A stretch of DNA of 64,000 nt from MKSF01 sp037190225 (GCA_037190225.1 JBBCJL010000006.1:124001-188000), one strand, 5' to 3'. Counted from the first letter of the stretch, positions 1 to 9,269 are shown. Notes: generated from the sequence alone by a model not told the origin. A program made the numbers and translations.

Positions 1-1
1 C

Positions 2-667
2 ACCGTAACGCGTCTTATGTTCGCCATTTTGTTCTCTTCCTTTACCATATACCTGATACCGGGCCTGTGGGGCGCACCTCTTAAGCTGGTAAGCGGCTTC
101 CTTCCGGAGAGAAAGACCATGGAATTCAATATCCATGATGACCTGGTGAAGATACAGACCTATACCTATAAGCCTTCTGAAAATGAGATACAGCCGAAGA
201 AATATACGGATGTGCTGAAATCGGAATTCCCGGGCATCGAGACCTTCTTTGATTATGAAGAGGCGCTGGAAGCCTCCAGGGCGATGAATAAGCCTGTCTT
301 CGTGGACTTTACGGGACACAGCTGTGTGAACTGCCGCCTGATGGAGCGGAATGTGATCTCCAAGCCGGAAATATTGCGCATCCTTAAGGATGAATTTGTG
401 GTGGTCAGCCTATATTGTGACGACAAGACCAGGCTGCCGGAGCATGAATGGAAAAAAAGCGCTAAGTATCCCGATAAGGTGCTGAAGACCATCGGGGCCG
501 TCAACCTGGACCTGCAGCTGACAAAATTCGATAACGTATCCCAGCCGCTGTACGTCATTGTGAATGGTGACGGTAAGCAGCTCACCGCGCCCATCGGCAG
601 CACGGATTATGAGAAATTCCGGAATATGCTGACGGAAGGGCTGGAAAAGCATAAAGCGGGACGTTAG
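2..667 (+). CDS. dsbD: Thiol:disulfide interchange protein DsbD, C-terminal part (cut by window edge)
   Basis: The reading frame is open from the first bases of the window, so only the C-terminal ~220 residues are present. A short hydrophobic segment is followed by a linker and a thioredoxin-like domain with the redox motif CVNC (bases about 323-334) in the context FTGHSCVNCRLME, typical of the periplasmic C-terminal domain of DsbD, which passes electrons from a membrane domain to periplasmic substrates. The ATG at base 17 lies inside the hydrophobic part and is probably not the true start. The family is well recognised; the exact substrates are unknown. Confidence 0.85.
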   Translation, partial: TVTRLMFAILFSSFTIYLIPGLWGAPLKLVSGFLPERKTMEFNIHDDLVKIQTYTYKPSENEIQPKKYTDVLKSEFPGIETFFDYEEALEASRAMNKPVFVDFTGHSCVNCRLMERNVISKPEILRILKDEFVVVSLYCDDKTRLPEHEWKKSAKYPDKVLKTIGAVNLDLQLTKFDNVSQPLYVIVNGDGKQLTAPIGSTDYEKFRNMLTEGLEKHKAGR

Positions 668-729
668 CCTGCCCTTATAGCGGATCTAAATAAATTGAAC
701 GTTTTTTATATTTCCAGTAGATCAATCCC

Positions 730-737
730 TATATTTG
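730..737 (+). promoter_or_regulatory. -7 promoter box of metK
   Basis: TATATTTG matches the Bacteroidota -7 consensus TAnnTTTG and lies 38 bases before the chosen metK start. No good -33 TTTG is seen at the usual spacing, so confidence is moderate. Confidence 0.4.
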
Positions 738-775
738 CTAACTATTTTTTTATTTTAAATCTGTTTATACAAACT

Positions 776-2029
776 ATGCCTTATTTATTCACATCAGAAT
801 CAGTATCAGAGGGACATCCGGATAAAATTGCCGACCAAATATCAGATGCCCTGATAGATAATTTCCTGGCATTTGATGTCAACTCAAAAGTAGCCTGCGA
901 AACACTGGTGACCACCGGTCAGGTAGTGCTGGCAGGAGAAGTAAAGTCCCAAGCATATTTAGACGTACAGCAAATTGCCCGTGATGTCATCAAGAGGATC
1001 GGGTACACCAAGAGTGAGTATATGTTTGAAGCCAATTCCTGTGGAGTCTTATCTGCCATTCATGAGCAGTCCCAGGATATCAACCAGGGCGTGGACAAAA
1101 AGAAGAAGGAAGACCAGGGTGCCGGCGACCAGGGCATGATGTTCGGTTATGCCACTGACGAGACCGAAGATTATATGCCGCTTGCATTGGACCTTGCCCA
1201 TAAGATATTGATAGAGCTGGCCGCCCTGCGGAGGGAGCATAAGCAGATCAAATACCTGCGCCCGGACGCGAAAGCCCAGGTAACACTGGAATATGATGAT
1301 AACAACGTTCCGGTCAGGATCGATGCTATCGTGGTATCCACCCAGCACGATGAATTCGATACGGAAGCCAAAATGCTGGATAAGATCAAGAAAGATATCA
1401 TATCCATACTGATCCCGCGTGTAAAGGCCAAGTATAAAAAATACGCGCATCTTTTTACCAATAATATACAGTATCATATCAATCCTACGGGCAAGTTCGT
1501 GATCGGCGGTCCTCACGGGGATACCGGGCTGACAGGCCGTAAGATCATTGTGGATACCTATGGCGGTAAGGGCGCGCATGGCGGCGGCGCATTTTCCGGT
1601 AAGGACCCTTCCAAGGTGGACCGTTCCGCTGCCTATGCTACCCGCCATATAGCCAAGAACCTTGTGGCTGCAGGTGTGGCCAGAGAAGTGCTGGTACAGG
1701 TGTCTTATGCCATCGGTGTGGCGCAGCCTATGGGCATTTACGTGAATACTTACGGTACCGCCAATGTGGATATGAACGATGGAGAGATCGCGAAGATCGT
1801 ATCGGAGCTTTTTGATATGCGGCCTTACTTTATAGAGCAGCGCCTGAAATTACGCAACCCGATTTACAGTGAAACGGCTTCTTATGGTCATATGGGACGT
1901 AAAAACGAGGTGGTTACCAAAGTTTTCAGGTCGCCTGAAGGCAAGGAAAAGAAGGTGAAAGTAGAGCTGTTCACCTGGGAAAAGCTGGATTATGTGGCTA
2001 AGGTGAAAAAGGCATTTAAGCTTAAATAA
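776..2029 (+). CDS. metK: S-adenosylmethionine synthetase
   Basis: This enzyme makes S-adenosylmethionine from methionine and ATP in the cytoplasm. The 417-residue product starts MPYLFTSESVSEGHPDK, which is where MetK proteins normally begin; an upstream in-frame ATG at 695 would add 27 unrelated hydrophobic residues and would overlap the -7 box, so it is rejected. Signature motifs are GAGDQGMMFGYA (about residues 115-126) and GGGAFSGKDPSKVDRSAAYA (about 269-288), both intact. The gene stands alone between the dsbD tail and an intrinsic terminator. No SAM riboswitch was recognised in the short leader. Confidence 0.97.
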   Translation: MPYLFTSESVSEGHPDKIADQISDALIDNFLAFDVNSKVACETLVTTGQVVLAGEVKSQAYLDVQQIARDVIKRIGYTKSEYMFEANSCGVLSAIHEQSQDINQGVDKKKKEDQGAGDQGMMFGYATDETEDYMPLALDLAHKILIELAALRREHKQIKYLRPDAKAQVTLEYDDNNVPVRIDAIVVSTQHDEFDTEAKMLDKIKKDIISILIPRVKAKYKKYAHLFTNNIQYHINPTGKFVIGGPHGDTGLTGRKIIVDTYGGKGAHGGGAFSGKDPSKVDRSAAYATRHIAKNLVAAGVAREVLVQVSYAIGVAQPMGIYVNTYGTANVDMNDGEIAKIVSELFDMRPYFIEQRLKLRNPIYSETASYGHMGRKNEVVTKVFRSPEGKEKKVKVELFTWEKLDYVAKVKKAFKLK

Positions 2030-2051
2030 ATATCCTGGATCTATAGCATTT

Positions 2052-2083
2052 ACAAAAGGTTGTCTTTACCGACAGCCTTTTGT
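2052..2083 (+). terminator. Intrinsic terminator after metK
   Basis: A 13-bp stem (ACAAAAGGTTGTC with GACAGCCTTTTGT, one G-T wobble) with a 6-base loop lies 22 bases after the metK stop and is followed by a T-rich stretch. Confidence 0.75.
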
Positions 2084-2106
2084 GTTTAGCATACATTTAA
2101 CGATGA

Positions 2107-2200
2107 AAGGAAAGCGGTCCGCGCAGGCCCGTTATTAAGAAAACCGGAAGTTAAGCCGGGGGCCTTGTGCGCCCTCATTGGCCGCAATACAGGTTTTTTT
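2107..2200 (+). ncRNA. Candidate structured RNA between metK and the LOG gene
   Basis: The segment folds by eye into a stacked structure: GCGGTC 2114-2119 with GGCCGC 2180-2185, GCGCA 2121-2125 with TGCGC 2168-2172, GGCCC 2126-2130 with GGGCC 2160-2164, and an apical CCGG 2144-2147 with CCGG 2156-2159. A T7 tract follows at 2194-2200. An alternative pairing of 2163-2171 with 2183-2193 next to the T tract would break the outer stems. The GC content is higher than in the flanking intergenic DNA. The RNA class is not recognised, and orientation is inferred only from the T tract. Confidence 0.4.
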
Positions 2201-2213
2201 GTTTTATATGTTG

Positions 2214-2221
2214 TACTTTTG
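2214..2221 (+). promoter_or_regulatory. -7 promoter box of the LOG-family gene
   Basis: TACTTTTG fits TAnnTTTG and lies 36 bases upstream of the start codon at 2258, just after the T tract of the structured RNA candidate. No -33 element at standard spacing. Confidence 0.45.
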
Positions 2222-2257
2222 CAACTCGAAATTTGTTAATTAAACCGGATAGAGATT

Positions 2258-2989
2258 ATGTCGCCTATTAATAATAAAGATGAAATAATCTTTCTGAAAG
2301 GACCCCAGTCCCGCTGGAAAGATTTTAAGTTTACATTGAAAGTTGTCCGTGAGTTTATAAGAGGATTCAGAACATTCCATTTTGTAGGACCCTGTGTGAG
2401 CATATTCGGTTCCGCGCGATTCAAGGAAGACCACCCTTATTATAAAATAACAGAAGAGCTTGCCGGCGCTATTGCCAGGACCGGCTTTACTATCCTTACC
2501 GGTGGTGGTCCGGGTATCATGGAAGCCGCCAATAAGGGTGCCAAGTCCGTAGGCGGGAAATCGGTAGGCTGTAATATCATTCTGCCGTTCGAGCAGCATC
2601 CAAATCCTTACCTGGACCGCTGGGTGGATATGGACCTGTTCTTTGTCAGGAAGACCATGCTGGTGAAGTACTCGTACGCTTTTGTGATCATGCCCGGCGG
2701 CTTCGGTACGCTCGATGAGTTCTTTGAGGCCCTGACCCTGGTGCAGACGGATAAGATCAAGCGCTTTCCTATCATATTGTTCTGTAAGGAATTCCATAAT
2801 AAGCTGATGGAATATATCATGCATATGAGGGATGAGAAAACGGTTTCCGCGGACGATCTTGACCTGATATTGTACACCGATTCCATTGAAGAGGCCGTAC
2901 AGTTCATCAGGGATAAGGCTATAGAGCCGTTCGGGCTGGAATACCAGAAAGCAAAAATAAACCCTTCCAAATTATTACTGGAAAAATAA
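2258..2989 (+). CDS. LOG family protein (TIGR00730-type Rossmann fold)
   Basis: The 243-residue protein carries the two hallmark motifs of the LOG/lysine decarboxylase-like family, GGGPGIMEA (about residues 82-90) and PGGFGTLDE (about 146-154). Plant LOG and some bacterial members release free cytokinin-type bases or nucleobases from nucleoside monophosphates by a phosphoribohydrolase reaction; the real substrate here is unknown. It is followed after 13 bases by the pseudouridine synthase gene, so the two are probably co-transcribed. Family assignment is secure; biological role is inference. Confidence 0.88.
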   Translation: MSPINNKDEIIFLKGPQSRWKDFKFTLKVVREFIRGFRTFHFVGPCVSIFGSARFKEDHPYYKITEELAGAIARTGFTILTGGGPGIMEAANKGAKSVGGKSVGCNIILPFEQHPNPYLDRWVDMDLFFVRKTMLVKYSYAFVIMPGGFGTLDEFFEALTLVQTDKIKRFPIILFCKEFHNKLMEYIMHMRDEKTVSADDLDLILYTDSIEEAVQFIRDKAIEPFGLEYQKAKINPSKLLLEK

Positions 2990-3002
2990 AAAGACCACAG
3001 CT

Positions 3003-4100
3003 ATGGCATATTGGAATGATGAAGCGGATGAGCTGCCGGAAGATGATATCGAATCCGGAGAACCGGGCACGCCCGAAAAGATAGAGCGCTTCCGGACGCT
3101 TACAGGTAAGAGTATGGAGCCGTTGCGCATAGATAAATACCTGATGAACCGCGTGGAAAACATAACACGTAACAAGATACAGCAGATCATTGACAATGAA
3201 ATGGTGCTGGTGGACGGTAAGCCCGTAAAGGCCAATTTCAAGGTGAAAGGTGATATGGAGATCGTCATGTATGAGACCCGTCAGCCTGAATACAGTGAAA
3301 TAAAGCCGGAGCAGATGCCCCTGGATATCATTTATGAGGATGAGGTGCTGATGGTGATCAATAAGCCGCCCAATATGGTGGTGCATCCCGGCTGCGGTAA
3401 CTATTCCGGCACGCTGCTGAACGGTCTTGCCTGGTACCTGAATCCCGAGCAGGACCCTGAAAAAACATCCGCATTGCCCCGCATAGGCCTTGTGCACCGG
3501 ATTGATAAGGATACCAGCGGGCTGCTGCTGATAGCCAAAACGGAGGATGCGATGCAGAAGCTGGCGGCACAGTTCAAAGCCCATACGGTGCACCGCAGGT
3601 ATACCGGTCTTGCCTGGGGCGACTATAAAGAAGATGAGGGTACGATTACCGCGCATATCGGCCGTAACCTCAGGTTCCGGAAAAAGATGGATGCGTTCCC
3701 GGATGGCAGCTATGGCAAGCATGCGGTCACACATTATACCGTGCTGGAAAGGTTCCTGTATGTGACCCTGCTGGAATTCCGCCTGGAAACAGGACGGACA
3801 CACCAGATACGCGTTCATAACCGCCTTATAGGCCACCCTTTGTTCAATGACAGCACGTACGGCGGGGACAGCATCGTAAAGGGTACCGTATATGCCAAAT
3901 ACAAGCAGTTCGTGGATAATTGCTTTAAGATACTGCCGCGTCATGCCCTTCACGCCAGGGAGCTGGGCTTCATCCACCCGGTAACGGGACAGGAAATGTT
4001 CTTTACCAGCGAGCTGCCTGCGGATTTTAAAGAAGTGATAGAAAAGTGGCGGAGATACACTTCTTCCTACAGGCAGCTGGAAAGCGATGAAGCTTACTGA
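3003..4100 (+). CDS. RluA-family 23S rRNA pseudouridine synthase (RluD-like)
   Basis: The 365-residue protein has an acidic N-terminal tail, an S4 RNA-binding domain (about residues 41-92) and an RluA catalytic domain with HRIDKDTSG; Asp168 in the HRxD motif is the expected catalytic residue. The S4 plus RluA layout and the order of motifs match RluD/RluC-type enzymes that isomerise uridines in large-subunit rRNA. Which uridines are modified cannot be read from sequence. It lies 13 bases after the LOG gene. Confidence 0.9.
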   Translation: MAYWNDEADELPEDDIESGEPGTPEKIERFRTLTGKSMEPLRIDKYLMNRVENITRNKIQQIIDNEMVLVDGKPVKANFKVKGDMEIVMYETRQPEYSEIKPEQMPLDIIYEDEVLMVINKPPNMVVHPGCGNYSGTLLNGLAWYLNPEQDPEKTSALPRIGLVHRIDKDTSGLLLIAKTEDAMQKLAAQFKAHTVHRRYTGLAWGDYKEDEGTITAHIGRNLRFRKKMDAFPDGSYGKHAVTHYTVLERFLYVTLLEFRLETGRTHQIRVHNRLIGHPLFNDSTYGGDSIVKGTVYAKYKQFVDNCFKILPRHALHARELGFIHPVTGQEMFFTSELPADFKEVIEKWRRYTSSYRQLESDEAY

Positions 4101-4603
4101 TGCCCTGGAAAAATGATGTGATATAGCCTGGCGAAATGGAATAAAAAGGGCTGTATTCCTATAGATACTATTCAGTCAATGATACAACGACAAAGGATGA
4201 TCTTGTGAGGTTGTCTGGAAGAGATAAGGGAGGAAAGCGTATTAAACGCCTCTTGTATGGTCACATGAAGCTTGTCAAAAGGTGATATGAATATATAAGT
4301 AATCCTGTCAATATTGTGGCTCAGCTCAATACGACAGGGTTATTTACTTTTTAAACATCCTCTTCTTTATCCCTGGTATGCTTTTATATACCAGGTCCTT
4401 TAAAACTTACGTCATGCCCCACGATTTAACGCGTCCTGCCGGGTCCTTGGCACTATTGCTTTAATGGAGCTGCTAAGCTATGCTGCAGTATAGCCTGACC
4501 TCAGCTCTATTTTGTAGTATAATGTGGATTATATCTTCCCGGTTATTGAATAGCCGGATTCTGCAATAGACTAATATATAAACTACACAGATTTGACTCA
4601 ACT
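4101..4603. other. Intergenic region without a convincing gene
   Basis: No coding sequence is supported here. Two hairpins are visible. AAGTAATCCTGTC (4297-4309) pairs with GACAGG and TTACTT (4333-4349) across a 23-base loop and is followed by T4, a possible weak terminator. CCTGGTAT (4372-4379) pairs with ATACCAGG (4388-4395). Confidence 0.5.
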
Positions 4604-4686
4604 CCCCCTTTCCCCCGCTTCACTTCCGAATTTCCTCACTTCAGTCAGATTGACCCTGTAATAAGGCAGCAACCAGCTTACTTTTG
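4604..4686 (+). promoter_or_regulatory. Activator element and -7 box of the RND adaptor-pump operon
   Basis: A pyrimidine-rich tract leads into two direct repeats, TCACTTCCG (4620-4628) and TCACTTCAG (4636-4644). The 31-base core 4621-4651 matches 12249-12279, upstream of the TolC-like gene, at 23 of 31 positions. In both places exactly 27 bases separate the core from a -7 box (here TACTTTTG, 4679-4686), and the start codon follows 29-30 bases later. The repeat is one mismatch from the LytTR half-site consensus [TA][AC][CA]GTTN[AG][TG]. Binding by the LytTR regulator at 14858 is inference. Confidence 0.65.
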
Positions 4687-4716
4687 ACCCTTGAAATCGT
4701 CAAAATACAAGAACCG

Positions 4717-5856
4717 ATGCAACTTTTGATAACCCATAACACCAAAATACTAACCCTGCTGCTGACTGCCATACTCTTTTTACAAAGCTGTAAAAACGCG
4801 GAACAGGACACTATTGAACAACCCGAAACCGTAGCCGCAGCAGTGCTGACCCTGCAACCAGGCGAAGCGGTCATCGACCAGACATTTCCCGCCAGCCTGC
4901 AGGGCAAAGACAATATCGAGCTACGCCCGCAGATCAGCGGCTATATCGACAAGATCTACGTGGACGAAGGTGCTTTTGTCAAAGCCGGGCAAGCCTTGTT
5001 CCGTATCAATGCCAGCGTGTACCGCGAACAGAAAAACACGGCCTTAGCTGCCCTGGCAATGGCCCGATCACAACTGGCGACCGCTCAATTAGAGCTCGAC
5101 AAATATAAAGTGCTGAGCGAAAACAAAGTAGTGGCCGACTTCCAATACCAGAAAGCGAAAACAGCTTATGAAAACGCCAAAGCTGCCGTGCAGCAACAGC
5201 AAACCCTGGTAGCATCAGCAGATGTAAACCTCGGCTTTGCCACTGTGAAAGCCCCGGTAAGTGGCTACATAGGCCGGATACCCCACCGTATGGGTGCGTT
5301 GGTCAGTCCTGCGGATGCACAGCCCCTGACGACCTTATCCCAGGTGAGCGAGATCTATGCGTACTTTTCACTTCCTGAAAATGAGATATTGAAGATCAAC
5401 GCCACCCGCCCGGGAGCCACTTTGCTGGAAAAATTAAAGACCTTCCGGGACATCACCTTATTGCTGGCCGATGGGACGCCCTATAACCAGCTCGGCAAAA
5501 TTGATATGATGGACGGGCAGTTTGACCCAACCACAGGTTCGGTGACGCTACGCGCGTCTTTTCCCAACCCGGAATCCTTGCTACGAACCGGCAACACGGG
5601 CAGGATCGTTTTAAAGACCACCCAAGCCAATGTGTACCAGATACCGCTGCTGGCTACGTATGAAGTGCAGGACAAGCTGTTCGTGGGATTGCTCAACAAG
5701 GAGAACAAAATGGAACGCGTGGCACTGCAAGGCTATACCAAATCGGGCGATTTTTACATTGTCAAAACCGGCTTTAAGCCGGGCGACCGGATCATCGCCA
5801 ACGAGCTGTCCGCCATTCCCGAGAATGCCATCATCACTGAAAAAGCCGTTAAATAA
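4717..5856 (+). CDS. RND efflux periplasmic adaptor (membrane fusion protein), lipoprotein
   Basis: This AcrA/MexA-type adaptor links an inner membrane RND pump to an outer membrane channel. The chosen ATG gives a lipoprotein signal peptide ending in LFLQSC with the lipidated Cys at residue 25; an upstream TTG at 4684 would put the -7 box inside the gene. A biotinyl-lipoyl-like half (ISGYIDKIYVDEGAFVKAGQ), a helical hairpin rich in Ala/Gln (about residues 100-160) and the second lipoyl half (APVSGYIGRI) are present. It is 13 bases from the pump gene, forming one operon. Confidence 0.93.
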   Translation: MQLLITHNTKILTLLLTAILFLQSCKNAEQDTIEQPETVAAAVLTLQPGEAVIDQTFPASLQGKDNIELRPQISGYIDKIYVDEGAFVKAGQALFRINASVYREQKNTALAALAMARSQLATAQLELDKYKVLSENKVVADFQYQKAKTAYENAKAAVQQQQTLVASADVNLGFATVKAPVSGYIGRIPHRMGALVSPADAQPLTTLSQVSEIYAYFSLPENEILKINATRPGATLLEKLKTFRDITLLLADGTPYNQLGKIDMMDGQFDPTTGSVTLRASFPNPESLLRTGNTGRIVLKTTQANVYQIPLLATYEVQDKLFVGLLNKENKMERVALQGYTKSGDFYIVKTGFKPGDRIIANELSAIPENAIITEKAVK

Positions 5857-5869
5857 AATCCGCTGAACA

Positions 5870-8800
5870 ATGCTGAATAAGATCATCAAAAGACCCGTAC
5901 TCGCTACGGTCATTTCCATTATACTGGTGCTGCTGGGGATCGTGGGCTTGCTGCGCATCCCGATGACACAATTTCCCGAGATCGCACCACCTACCGTATT
6001 CGTATCCGGTGTTTACCCGGGCGCCAATGCCGAAGCCGTGATCCGCTCGGTCATTACGCCGCTGGAACAGGCCATCAACGGCGTGGAGAATATGCAGTAT
6101 ATGACCTCCAGCTCGGCCAATGACGGCAGCTTTTCGATCACGGTGATCTTCAAGCAAGGGGTGGATCCCGACCAGGCAGCGGTAAATGTGCAGAACCGCG
6201 TGGCACAGGCCAACGCACAGCTCCCCTCAGAAGTAATAAGGCTGGGATTGAATACTACCAAGCAGCAGACCAGCTACCTGATGATCGTGAATATCAACAG
6301 CGATAAGCCCGAAAAATACGATGAGGGTTTCCTGCAGAATTATGTCAATATCAACCTGATCCCGGAGCTTAAACGGATTCCCGGTGTGGGTAATGCTACT
6401 GTTTTCGGGGCTAAAGACTATTCGGTACGTGTATGGGTGAATCCCGTTAAGCTCTCTTCTTACGGGCTGGTGCCTTCCGATGTGGAAGCGGCGATACAGC
6501 AGTATAGCTTTGAGGCTTCACCGGGCAGCCTGGGCGAAGAAACGGATGCTTCCTTGCAATACGTTTTACGCTACAAAGGCAAGCTGAACAAGCCCGAAGA
6601 GTTTGAGCGGATCATCCTGCGTTCCAAAACCGATGGTACGATATTGCGCCTGGGAGATGTGGCCCGGATCGAGTTCGGGCTGTCCAATTATTCCAGCGAT
6701 ACCTATACGGACGGTAAGCCTTCGGTGGTATTTGCGGTGCTGCAGGCCAGCGGTTCCAATGCCAATGATATCGCTATCGAGGTGCGCAGGTCTTTGGCCA
6801 GTTTCCAGAAAAGCTCGCCGGACGGCATCAATGTAGAGGTCATCCAGAATATGAAAGACCGCCTGGACGCTTCCGTTTCACAGATGCAGTCCACCTTGAT
6901 AGAAGCCTTTATCCTGGTGTTTATCGTGGTGCTGGTTTTCCTCCAAGACTTCCGTTCTACCATCATCCCGGCCATTGCCGTACCGGTTTCCATTATCGGG
7001 ACCTTCTTCTTTATTTACCTGATCGGCTTTTCGGTGAATGTGCTCACTCTGTTTGCTTTGGTGCTCGCCATCGGTATCGTGGTGGATGATGCGATCGTGG
7101 TGGTGGAAGCCGTTCACGCCAAGATGCAGCAGACCGGGGAAAGCGCTAAAACAGCGACTGCTTCGGCGATGAGCGAGATCAGCGGGGCGATCATTTCCAT
7201 TACGCTGGTGATGTCGGCGGTATTCCTGCCGGTCGGCTTTATGGAAGGTCCTGCGGGAATTTTCTATAAGCAGTTTTCCTATACGCTGGCGATAGCCATT
7301 TTGATCTCGGCGGTAAATGCGCTGACCTTGAGCCCGGCATTGTGTGCCTTGATCTTAAAGAATCAGCATAGCAACGAACCCGGCGAGAAGCAGAAGTTCA
7401 CCCAACGATTTGCCGGTGCCTTTAATACCGGCTTTGAACGGCTGACGGATAAGTATATCGGGGCTGTACGGTTTTTAGGCAAGAGAAAAATCATTGCCAT
7501 CGGAGCATTGGCGTTGGTTGCGTTCGGCGCATTTTTCCTGATGAATACCGCGCAGAAAGGGTTTGTGCCGGAAGAGGACGATAATAACCTGACCTTTGTG
7601 GTCAACCTGCAGGCGGGCGCCAACCTCCAGTTCATTACCCGGGAAATGGAAAAGGCCACCGAGATAGTCACCGCACTGCCCGAGGTAAAGAGTATCAGTA
7701 CGGTTTCGGGATTCAGCCTTTTCAGCTCCGGCTCGGCGCCCAATTCCGCTATGGGCTTTATCACTTTGAAAAACCCGAAAGACCGGGGTAAAGTTTCGGA
7801 TATCAACGAGGTGATGCACAAGATCGAAGACGCGATGAAAGGCCGGATAAGGGGTGAATTCCTGATCTTCCGTAATCCGGCGGTGGAAGGCTTTGGTACG
7901 GCCGGTGGTGTGGAGTTCGTGCTGCAGGACCGGGCTTCGGGCAGCATTGCCGATTTTGAAGCGGTCAGTCAAAAGGTGATCGCGGCATTAAGCGAACGGC
8001 CGGAGATCGGAATGGCGTTTACGACGTTCCGCAGCGATTACCCGCAGTACGAAGTGGTGCTGGATGAAGATAAGGCGCAGCAGCTGGGCTTAACGCCCAA
8101 AGAGGTGATGGACGCTTTGCAGCTGTATTTAACCGGTTCGCAAACTACCGATTTTGTACGTTTCGGGCGGCTGTACCGCGTGAATGTGCGTTCGGAAGCG
8201 GAGTTCCGTAAAGACGAGGCCTCGCTGAATAATATTATGATCCGCAATAACCTTCACCAGATGGTGCCGATATCAACTTTGGTAACGCTTAAAAAGGTAT
8301 TTGGCCCGCAAGGCATCAGCCGTTACAATTTGTACAACAGCATCAGCATAAATGTGAATGCCGGGGATGGTGCGAGCAGCGGCAAAGTGATGGGCGTGAT
8401 AGATGAAGTGCTGCAAAAGGAGCTGCCCAAAGGTTACAGCTATGAATACAGCGGGCTGAGCCTGCAGGAACGCAAGTCGGGTTCGCAGATGATCTTTATT
8501 TTCGGGCTGAGCATTTTGTTCGTGTACTTCCTGCTGGCTGCCCAGTACGAAAGCTACCTGTTGCCGCTGGCGGTGATGCTGTCCCTGCCTACGGGTATTT
8601 TAGGGGTGTTTATCGCCACCGGGCTGGCCGGTATCGCCAATAATATTTATGTGCAGATCGCGATGATTATGCTGGTGGGACTGCTCGCTAAAAATGCCAT
8701 TTTGATCGTGGAGTTTGCGGTACAGCAGCGCAAGGCAGGGCTGTCGGTTTTTGAAGCGGGTATCGCGGGAGCCCGGATGCGTTTGCGTCCTATCCTGATG

Positions 8801-8995
8801 ACGTCCTTTGCTTTTGTGGCGGGACTGGTGCCCCTGATGTTTGCCAAAGGCGGAACGGCCATCGGTAATCAATCCATCAGCATCAGCGCGGCCGGCGGTA
8901 TGCTCAGCGGTGTTGTGCTGGGGGTGCTGGTTATCCCGGTGCTGTATATGATCTTCCAGCGGTTGCAGGACAGGGTGTCGGGTGGGAAGGAGTAG
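5870..8995 (+). CDS. RND family multidrug efflux pump, inner membrane subunit (AcrB/HAE1 type)
   Basis: The 1041-residue protein has the standard length and layout of hydrophobe/amphiphile efflux-1 pumps: an N-terminal transmembrane helix (KRPVLATVISIILVLLG), a porter domain, a six-helix block (about residues 340-490), a second porter domain and a final helix block. The segment GIVVDDAIVVVE in TM4 carries the Asp pair expected for the proton relay. It is translated just after the adaptor. The usual third component follows only after a 3.1-kb minus-strand cassette, so the operon appears interrupted. Confidence 0.95.
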   Translation: MLNKIIKRPVLATVISIILVLLGIVGLLRIPMTQFPEIAPPTVFVSGVYPGANAEAVIRSVITPLEQAINGVENMQYMTSSSANDGSFSITVIFKQGVDPDQAAVNVQNRVAQANAQLPSEVIRLGLNTTKQQTSYLMIVNINSDKPEKYDEGFLQNYVNINLIPELKRIPGVGNATVFGAKDYSVRVWVNPVKLSSYGLVPSDVEAAIQQYSFEASPGSLGEETDASLQYVLRYKGKLNKPEEFERIILRSKTDGTILRLGDVARIEFGLSNYSSDTYTDGKPSVVFAVLQASGSNANDIAIEVRRSLASFQKSSPDGINVEVIQNMKDRLDASVSQMQSTLIEAFILVFIVVLVFLQDFRSTIIPAIAVPVSIIGTFFFIYLIGFSVNVLTLFALVLAIGIVVDDAIVVVEAVHAKMQQTGESAKTATASAMSEISGAIISITLVMSAVFLPVGFMEGPAGIFYKQFSYTLAIAILISAVNALTLSPALCALILKNQHSNEPGEKQKFTQRFAGAFNTGFERLTDKYIGAVRFLGKRKIIAIGALALVAFGAFFLMNTAQKGFVPEEDDNNLTFVVNLQAGANLQFITREMEKATEIVTALPEVKSISTVSGFSLFSSGSAPNSAMGFITLKNPKDRGKVSDINEVMHKIEDAMKGRIRGEFLIFRNPAVEGFGTAGGVEFVLQDRASGSIADFEAVSQKVIAALSERPEIGMAFTTFRSDYPQYEVVLDEDKAQQLGLTPKEVMDALQLYLTGSQTTDFVRFGRLYRVNVRSEAEFRKDEASLNNIMIRNNLHQMVPISTLVTLKKVFGPQGISRYNLYNSISINVNAGDGASSGKVMGVIDEVLQKELPKGYSYEYSGLSLQERKSGSQMIFIFGLSILFVYFLLAAQYESYLLPLAVMLSLPTGILGVFIATGLAGIANNIYVQIAMIMLVGLLAKNAILIVEFAVQQRKAGLSVFEAGIAGARMRLRPILMTSFAFVAGLVPLMFAKGGTAIGNQSISISAAGGMLSGVVLGVLVIPVLYMIFQRLQDRVSGGKE

Positions 8996-9023
8996 CGATG
9001 GGGAAAAAACCGCTGCCATCATA

Positions 9024-9059
9024 AACCCCGATCCCGTTTAGAAAGGTTTAAACGGGGTT
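9024..9059 (+). terminator. Hairpin after the RND pump gene
   Basis: AACCCCG (9024-9030) can pair with CGGGGTT (9053-9059), and an alternative inner pairing joins CCCGTTTA (9033-9040) to TAAACGGG (9049-9056). It lies 28 bases after the stop codon. There is no long T tract, so termination is probable rather than certain. Confidence 0.5.
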
Positions 9060-9201
9060 GGAGTCTGCGGGGGAATATGTTTTGTAGTATTTGGTTTTGT
9101 CAGGTGATGTTTTCATCAGGCTTTTACAGGATGAGACTGTTGCTTTTTTATGATGTTGTATTACTAATTTTATGTTCCAAAATGTCTTATGTTCTGTTTT
9201 T

Positions 9202-9263
9202 CGTGTACCAAAAACAAATTATATGGTACACGTCTTACATTTCGTGGGACAATTGGGTACACG
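9202..9263. repeat. Inverted repeat with a third half-site near the end of the Fic gene
   Basis: CGTGTACCA (9202-9210) and TGGTACACG (9224-9232) form perfect 9-bp arms around a 13-base AT spacer, and GGTACACG recurs at 9256-9263, just 3' of the Fic gene. No matching copy was found at the other edge of the AT-rich cassette, so these are not recognisable terminal repeats. An operator or recombination site is possible. Confidence 0.5.
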
Positions 9264-9269
9264 TTATTT

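Noticed and set aside
668..775. SAM-binding riboswitch in front of metK
   Set aside because: The leader is short and AT-rich, with no conserved stem or pseudoknot that I could identify.
2107..2200. 5S rRNA or fragment, because of GGAAGTTAAGCC and GCGCC
   Set aside because: The stems do not match 5S helices, the length (~72 bases of structure) is too short, and no 16S or 23S rRNA is nearby.
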